A DNA stretch of 64,000 nt. Source: Byssochlamys sp. IMV 00236. Taxonomy: Eukaryota; Ascomycota; Eurotiomycetes; Eurotiales; Thermoascaceae. The stretch is taken from assembly GCA_001931875.2 (NCBI GenBank), contig MSJH02000841.1, forward strand, positions 129,277 to 193,276, read 5' to 3'. Positions 57,932 to 64,000 of this stretch are shown here, piece after piece; the first letter of the stretch is position 1, and every line of letters begins with the position of its first letter. The translations under genes and the position numbers were made by a program. The notes below the pieces were generated by a model. That model made no database searches and was not told the origin of the DNA. It worked only from the letters and a program-made list of their open reading frames with translations.

Positions 57932-58765
57932 ATGCTTCCCACCCCCTCGACATCCCACGTGTCCTTCGACACAATCTACGAACCCGCCGAAGACTCATTC
58001 CTATTTCTGGACACCCTCTCCTCCGCCTCCGAGACAGCATGGCTTTCTGAACGCTTTTCAGCCTCATCGCAAACAACATATTCTGCACCACCTCTCGTCG
58101 TCGAAGTCGGGACCGGGTCCGGAGTCGTCCTCGCTTTCGCAGCTGCAAATGCAAAAGAGATCTTCGGCCAGCAAGGTATCATGACGTTAGGAACGGATGT
58201 GAACCTCAATGCTTGTGCAGCAACGCAGCAGACGGTGATTACTGCGATTCGCGAGAAAGACGAGAAGGAAAACGAAAAGGAAATCGATGACTCCAGGAAG
58301 TCACCGTCGCACTTCCTTGCTTCCCTAACGGCAGATCTATGCAGTCCGCTACGTCCGCATAGTGTGGATGTCCTACTGTTTAATCCACCATATGTCCCCA
58401 CACCAGAACTGCCGCGTCTTCCATCAGAAGCGGACATTCAGAAGGAGAAAGAAATGTCTCGGTCGGAGAAGTTCGAGCATGAGTCGTATCTTCTGTCGTT
58501 GACGTATGCGGGCGGTGCTGATGGGATGGAGATTACGAATCGGTTGTTGGATGAGGTGCCTAATGTGTTGGATTCCGAGAGGGGGGTTGCTTATGTTCTG
58601 TTGTGTGCGCAAAATAAACCTGAGGAAGTCAAGGAGAGGATTCGGGCTTGGGGGCCTGGGTGGATGGCGGAGACGGTGGGTAGGAGTGGGATGCAGGCCG
58701 GGTGGGAGAAGTTGGTGATTGTACGGATATGGAGGGACAATAATAATATTCCATTGGGGAATTGA
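57932..58765 (+). CDS. mtq2: eRF1 glutamine methyltransferase MTQ2 (HemK2/N6AMT1 type)
   Basis: A class I SAM methyltransferase that, with the zinc protein Trm112, methylates the GGQ glutamine of release factor eRF1 in the cytosol. Single exon, 277 residues. The start block FDTIYEPAEDSFLFLDTL is typical of the family. Motif I is VVEVGTGSGVVLAF. The catalytic NPPY lies at residues 151-154 (LLFNPPYVPTPELP). GGADGMEITNRLLDEVP is the following conserved helix. A charged insertion (REKDEKENEKEIDD) sits between motif I and NPPY. Identity is secure. Confidence 0.93.
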   Translation: MLPTPSTSHVSFDTIYEPAEDSFLFLDTLSSASETAWLSERFSASSQTTYSAPPLVVEVGTGSGVVLAFAAANAKEIFGQQGIMTLGTDVNLNACAATQQTVITAIREKDEKENEKEIDDSRKSPSHFLASLTADLCSPLRPHSVDVLLFNPPYVPTPELPRLPSEADIQKEKEMSRSEKFEHESYLLSLTYAGGADGMEITNRLLDEVPNVLDSERGVAYVLLCAQNKPEEVKERIRAWGPGWMAETVGRSGMQAGWEKLVIVRIWRDNNNIPLGN

Positions 58766-59394
58766 ATGATGCATTTGTCTGGGTTACGATTACTTGGTCA
58801 TGGCGCAGTCTAGAAGGTTACGAGGTAATGAAGACGAGATCCGCGCATCTGGTGGCTATTTTCAATTATTTCTATCTTCCCTTTCGCAGGGGCTTGCTTT
58901 CCTTTGGTTTGGCCAGTAGATCACAGTTGATACTTATCAGATCCTGCCGAGATTTCACATTTTCAAAATACCGACTGCAGCCCCAGGATCAATGATCGTA
59001 GTATCCCTATAGCTGCACTCGTGGTGGCCCTAGCTGCTCCCAGCTGTCAGAAGCACAAAGATTGTGAGAATCTCCTGGTTGGCCCTCCATCTGGAGCCGG
59101 GCATATTGTCTGCATGTCCTCCGCGCCAACGTTCCGTAACATAGCAAGTCGCCGAATCAATGTAATCTTCCGTATTCACTTTTTTTCTCTCCAGCCATGC
59201 CTCGACGCGTATAAAGGAACAAAATCACACTCCATGGCGCACATTTTTGCAGGATAAATCAATTATGCCATCCGTGCTCTGGAATAATAAAAAAAAGAGA
59301 CACATAAAACCCCAGGAAAGATAGTTAGCCACAGGGGGGAAAAGGTAAAAATGACCACAATATCCCGGTAACAATATCCCACTCTACTCCCTCT
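58766..59394. other. Convergent intergenic region
   Basis: 629 bases between the MTQ2 and SmD1 ends, with 3' UTR-like sequence. Short frames show no coding character. Confidence 0.6.
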
Positions 59395-60009
59395 TTAGAA
59401 ACCTCTGCCACGTCCGCGTCCACGACCGCGACCTCCGCGGCCACGGGGACCGCCTCGGCCGCGACCGCGATCAGCAGCCTCCTTCCGTGCCTTGTTCTTG
59501 GGCTTCGGCTGGTCATCCACCAGTAGCGTGTCCAATGGCAGGCTGTCAGGGAGGATGTAGTAACGGATCGTAGATCCTCGGATGTTGATGGTGTCCAGAG
59601 AGATGGGGTCGCGGCCCTTGGGGGTCATCTTGACCGTCCGCAGAGCGGTGTTCATCTGCGGAGAGACGGAGGTGATTGTGCCATGGAGGATGGTGCCTGA
59701 ATATTGCAATTATAGAAAGTCAGTTCCAACGTCCCACCATGTTATAAACTGTAGTTTCCTGGTGCGATGCAAGCGAATAACGAGGGTACCACGCAACGCT
59801 GCGACTCGACCGCGACATAGGTTAAAGGACGCACCGTTCTTGAGCTCAATCGTCACCGTCTCATTCGCGCATTTCATAAGGAATCTAGATAAAGAAAAAT
59901 ATGTCAGTTATTTCCAAACATACAGCATCGGAAACATCACAGTGCAGAAGCTGAAGTGGCCTGGAAGCTTCTGGGGCTAGACTGCTAGGACCTACCGAAC
60001 GAGCTTCAT
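59395..60009 (-). CDS. smd1: Small nuclear ribonucleoprotein SmD1
   Basis: Core Sm protein of spliceosomal snRNPs, 121 residues. Three exons: 59996-60009 (14 nt), 59835-59884 (50 nt) and 59395-59696. The product begins [20 protein letters not shown], the near-invariant SmD1 start, then [19 protein letters not shown] and the Sm2 motif with [20 protein letters not shown]. The tail is an RG/GR repeat ([11 protein letters not shown]), the target of arginine methylation in other eukaryotes. The first two exons are tiny and easily missed. Identity is secure. Confidence 0.95.
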
Positions 60010-60419
60010 GATGATAGATCAGATCGCGCCTGGAGGCACGTGGATATCTCTTCAAAAATTAAAATGTACACTTGGACGTCTCACTAAAAATGGTTCGTGA
60101 GACTGGAATACGGCGGAGTTGTCGCCTGTGGTGTACCGCGCGAGCTTTCGTCCTGCGAGTGGGCGTTGCGGCTCAAAAGAAGCTTCGCGGACCCCGGAGA
60201 GGCACGTGATTTCTTACAGTACAACACAGCTTACGGAGAGAACCATTTCTACGCGTGGCAAACACTCAAGGAACAAGGAGGGATATCGCTATTCGTCGGG
60301 GACTCTCGTATAAACATCTATAAGTGTGATTCCAATGGCATCTGAAACGTCACAAGAACACCAACCTGGTAACTGTGTCCTCATCCATCTTTTGAGTCCT
60401 GCTCAAAAGGCAAATCGCC
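60010..60419. other. Intergenic region
   Basis: 410 bases between the SmD1 start and the F-box gene end, both on the minus strand. It should contain the SmD1 promoter. No other gene is seen. Confidence 0.6.
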
Positions 60420-63229
60420 CTACAGCTCACCGTGACGAGCTCTGAAAATTGACACCTTATCATCGTAGAAGAGGATTTCCCGCAGCCTAAAGCTGACCCG
60501 GCTTCTGCTGGCATGAAAGTTGTCATCAGACTCACTAGCGCTTGCGGAGTCGAAAATATCAGAATCATAATCATTGTTGCCGTCCGAGAAGTCGTCGCTA
60601 TCGGCATCTTCGTCGTCATTGTTTATTTCGTCCTCATCCTCAGGCCCACCGGAGTCAGGCGAAAGGTCATCTTGCGAGATCTCGACATCGTCGAAAGCAT
60701 CTTGCTTCGATGTCCTTTCAATGATTTCATAGCACTTTTTCCGTATACCTAAATAACACAGCTGAATCTCGGGTCGTAAAGTGACAATATCCAGTATTTG
60801 AAGAGCCAGCTCCTTGGGCTCGACATGCAATCGACGATCAACCGGATCGATATTCGGTAGGTATAGAGAGCGCAATTGGAATACATATGGTAGGCGCTGG
60901 AGGAAGAAGTGCTAGCACACTTGTCAGTTCGGAGAATATCTTCCGTAGGGGATTGTAAGTTGCTTACCCAATCTCTATGATTTATAGCCATTCCAAGTTC
61001 ATGGAGATGCGGCATTTGTCCGCTGGTGATGAACGACAGCATTTCTCTGTCGAAGACCCATTTCCTCCAATTGCCGTTGGACACCTCAATGCCAGCAGGC
61101 GTCCTTTCAGTGCTATCAACGAGGATCCTTTTCAGGCTCGCGCGTTGCCTACGAATAATATGGCGAAATATCCCTTTGATTGGCACAACTGACTCATACA
61201 TAGGTCCCTCTTGCAGAAAGATGCTCTCAAGACTGTTGGGAGCGATAGTCTCCTTCAAAAATAGTATGAGATAAGGAGACACCGCATCTGTATGAATAGA
61301 CTTTATTCGTAAAGGATACTCGGGTGATGATCGTGAATCCTTTCGTTCGTGCAATTTGCCTCGGATACCTGACCTTCCTGATGTAGGCGAAGACGGGGTA
61401 TATTGTCTCCGCAAGGCTCGCCAGAGCTTCGCATGACCTTCACAGCGAAGAATGGTAAGGCTTGTCAATTGGCGCCAGTCTAAAGCATTCATGATGGTCG
61501 GGATGGAAAGAATAATGCGTTCCAGCTCCAGCAGCCCTAGTTTCAGTTTAGACGGCTTAGATACAGTATGTGAATTTGTTTCCTCGTGCTGTATCCTCAT
61601 GGGATGTTTCGAGACCACAACTTGAGTCTTAGTAGTATCATCAGATGATAGCATCTCTTGCGACGTTGCGGACATAGCGGCCACTTCTTCGCTAGGATCG
61701 CCCCCAGAACTGGTGCTTCTGTCCGAATTCGCACCTTCTGGTGGTTCTGTTATAGGAACAACAACCTGACCGGCGGTACTGTGAGTATCGTCTAACTGCT
61801 CAGGAGCATTTCCCTCGTCGGGCTCGTGATTCTCGATATTTTCACTATTGGTTGCAACAGGCTTCTCAGAGATTGCCTGCTCCGTACTTTTAACGCCAAT
61901 TGTACGATTGTGGTCTTCTTCGTCATGTGTCCCCAGAAGAATGTCTAGAACACCTCCGATCCTTGGCCAATTAGGAATATCACTAGCCACTGCATCCTCT
62001 TCAGATTCCCGCTCATCCAACGGTCTGAGCCATGGCGATAGGTGTGCCTTCATCGAGATTCCGATACGGAGCTCACGGAGTTTCTCCCGCGAACGTTCAA
62101 TGAGCACAGCCATCTCCTCCAGATACGACGGCTCGTCTATGTCCAAGACACTAAGGCTCTTCAGAGCTGGTAGAATTGATAATGTCGGATATTCGACATG
62201 ACTATATCGCTGGAGCGAGGTTTGATAGCCGGACGCATTTGGCGCCATGACACTCGCTGGGTTCTCGGAATTGTCGTGCCATCGAACCCAGACACGTTCT
62301 AACCGGCATTCGTGCCCCGGTCGATCAGCTAGCGATGATAGTGCCATCCAGACATCTCGTAAGACCCCTGTGGGCATGTCCCAGACGAAGGATTCTAGGT
62401 TCACCATCCTTGCAACCGCCAGCGCAACCAGGGTACCAAGCATCTTCCCTGTCTCCTTCGTGATGGAATATTCTTGTACCCAGGTGAGTGGTCCGTTTCC
62501 AACAGAGAATTTCCGTGTATATTGTGCAAAGTAGTTCCCACGACGAGATTTCCTGGTCTGAGTCTGAATCGGGTCTATTACGGTCGGCGAGGTAGGGTGG
62601 CAGCTGTTGCAGCCGCAGTGCGGACAAGGGCTACGCCTAGAAGGCTGAGCGTATTTTCGAGGAATCTCTGTAAAGACGTCTTCGCCCATAACTAATGTCG
62701 CAAGTCCGTACGAGAGGGCATCCACTCCGGCGGGATGTTCCGCCGCTGATAACGTATCTGGCCATACAATATCGAATCGTGAGTACATGTGAGGAATGGC
62801 CAGCGAATGTAGCGCAGAACAGGTAAGGCACAGCGACGTGAGATCATTCGTATGCGTTACCTGCTTCCAGTCAGTGGCGCTCTCATTCTACTGTGAAATT
62901 CAGCTGAGCTTTACCTCTTTGACGATCTCCTTTAAGATATCGACTGGGAGATCCAATAACTGCAGACGCTTCTTAGTATCTGCGGCCGCAATATGTCCAG
63001 GAGGCTGCTCTTCAGCTACTGGACGCTCATTTTCCTTGAGTTTCGAGGGCGTTACTGCCTTGATAGCTGATTCCGCATCATGAGCTTGGTCCGGGATCGG
63101 GTGATGCTCGAGATCCGCAGACGCAGTACTCGTGTTGGACAGCGAAACTCCATCGTCATCATCACTGTCTGAAGTATTTCCTGAACCTGAACCGAATGCG
63201 AAGAAGGACGATAGACTGCTAGCTGACAT
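60420..63229 (-). CDS. F-box protein, about 899 residues
   Basis: Probable substrate adaptor of an SCF ubiquitin ligase. Exons 62915-63229, 60968-62860 and 60420-60911 join in phase 0. The N-terminus is Ser/Asp-rich. The F-box begins LLDLPVDILKEIVKEV and continues across the first splice as VTHTNDLTSLCLTCSALHSLAIPHMYS. The body has Leu-rich, irregular repeat-like segments (SILPALKSLSVLDIDEPSYL; LDWRQLTSLTILRCEGH), a Cys/His cluster CPHCGCNSCH near residue 185, and a low-complexity acidic insert around residues 400-500. The C-terminal 90 residues are extremely acidic (NNDDEDADSDDFSDGNNDYD). A start at 63283 in the same frame is possible. Substrate is unknown. Confidence 0.8.
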
Positions 63230-63869
63230 GGTGTCTCTCGCTGGTCGCTGCTCGTTTGCGTGAGGTGATAGTGAAGTTCCCATAGATGGGTCCTGAACGG
63301 CGGCGGATAGGTACCCGTTTCACTGCGGAGAGGGCTGCAGCTATGGAATAATGAACACTTCCATGTCCCCCCAAGGAACGTCTCAAAGAGGTAAATCTGC
63401 TGTTGCCTAGATTGAGGCAACCCTCCGACAAGATCCTTGGAGCGGAATCAATGGTCAGAGAGGAGAAGAGAAGCCTGCAAGTTCCAACATCCTCAAAACA
63501 ACAACTCACTGGCGCGGGAGTAGTGGAGAGCTGCTCGCGGGAAGACGAGCCACGCTTCCCCAGATCGCACGTGCCTCGATCCGCCCGGTTAAGTACTTAG
63601 CGCGGGGCTGTGCGTTGCAATCGCAGCCATTATTAGATGATCCTGATGACTAGATGTTTACTTGATTGCCAGACGAACAAACCAACAGTATGATTATATT
63701 TATCTTTGATTCGCCAGTGCATCACTGCACCAGAGTTAAATAGGCAACCTGACACAAGCTACTGAATATATATTAAATTGTTGGGTAATAAACATAGGTA
63801 ATCGATGGACACATGAACCTGCAAGATGCACATTACTGTCGGGCTATAAATGAATCAACGGCAGCTATA
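63230..63869. other. Intergenic region
   Basis: 640 bases upstream of the F-box gene with no supportable gene. The section near 63230-63600 is GC-richer and promoter-like; 63600 onward is AT-rich. Confidence 0.5.
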
Positions 63870-64000
63870 CTAGCTTGGATGCGCAGCTTCGCCTCCTATA
63901 ACCTCTGATATCCTCCCTACGAAGCCCTCAAGACCAGTCAGAGATGTTGGTCGATCGGGCTCAGAGGCGCCTGCTGAAATGCCTGGCATAACCAGTACTT
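63870..64000 (-). CDS. Possible 3' end of a protein gene entering from the right edge
   Basis: On the minus strand one frame is open from the window edge to TAG at 63870-63872, about 43 codons. It reads VLVMPGISAGASEPDRPT and then LEGFVGRISEVIGGEAAHPS. The composition looks protein-like, while the other two frames of this strand stop early. There is no start in the window and no family recognised. It could still be chance. Confidence 0.3.
   Translation of the reverse strand, partial: VLVMPGISAGASEPDRPTSLTGLEGFVGRISEVIGGEAAHPS

Overview
The window comes from a filamentous ascomycete (Pezizomycotina), most likely an Aspergillus or close relative. Introns are short (about 50-100 bp) with GT..AG ends and CTAAC/CTGAC-type branch sites. 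Gene families are typical of Aspergillus: a PDR ABC transporter, a Zn2Cys6 regulator, a secreted GH2 beta-mannosidase of the MndA type, a GPI-anchored Ser-rich wall protein and a roughly 1,570-residue NOT4. Genes lie on both strands without operons. One 20-N assembly gap (48738-48757) falls inside an intron. I found no rRNA, tRNA, CRISPR or intact transposon.

Layout. 1-5.2 kb: the 5' part of a PDR-type ABC transporter, leaving the left edge, divergent from an 11-exon Zn2Cys6 transcription factor. 5.4-10 kb: Bud22-like ribosome biogenesis protein, an unknown multi-pass membrane protein, and the NDUFS3-type subunit of complex I. 10.2-16 kb: the CCR4-NOT ubiquitin ligase NOT4, with an unusual ~0.8 kb intron. 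16.5-18.1 kb: E1-alpha of the branched-chain keto-acid dehydrogenase. 19.7 kb: a 77-residue membrane/coiled-coil protein. 20.3-24.4 kb: a peroxisomal amine/Amadori-type FAD oxidase, divergent from a Dal5-type MFS permease. 24.4-28.5 kb: gene-poor, with one 111-residue orphan. 28.5-31.6 kb: beta-mannosidase. 32-33.5 kb: a decayed fragment of a fungal CCCH/DUF7923-type protein and an APH-like kinase. 34.3-37.3 kb: a GPI protein and an orphan.

37.9-43.8 kb: COQ5 methyltransferase, a KpsF/GutQ-like sugar-phosphate isomerase and NMN adenylyltransferase, all on the minus strand. 45.8-51.7 kb: HECT ligase of the UFD4/TRIP12 family. 52.4-60 kb: hot-dog thioesterase, an orphan, SDH assembly factor 3, the eRF1 methyltransferase MTQ2 and SmD1. 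60.4-63.2 kb: an F-box protein. The last 130 bases may hold the end of another minus-strand gene.

Most genes are housekeeping (mitochondrial metabolism, RNA and protein turnover) and show no joint pathway. Two divergent pairs look functionally linked by position: ABC transporter/Zn2Cys6 factor, and FAD oxidase/MFS permease. All exon borders were deduced by hand from splice signals, reading phase and family resemblance, without database searches or transcript data.
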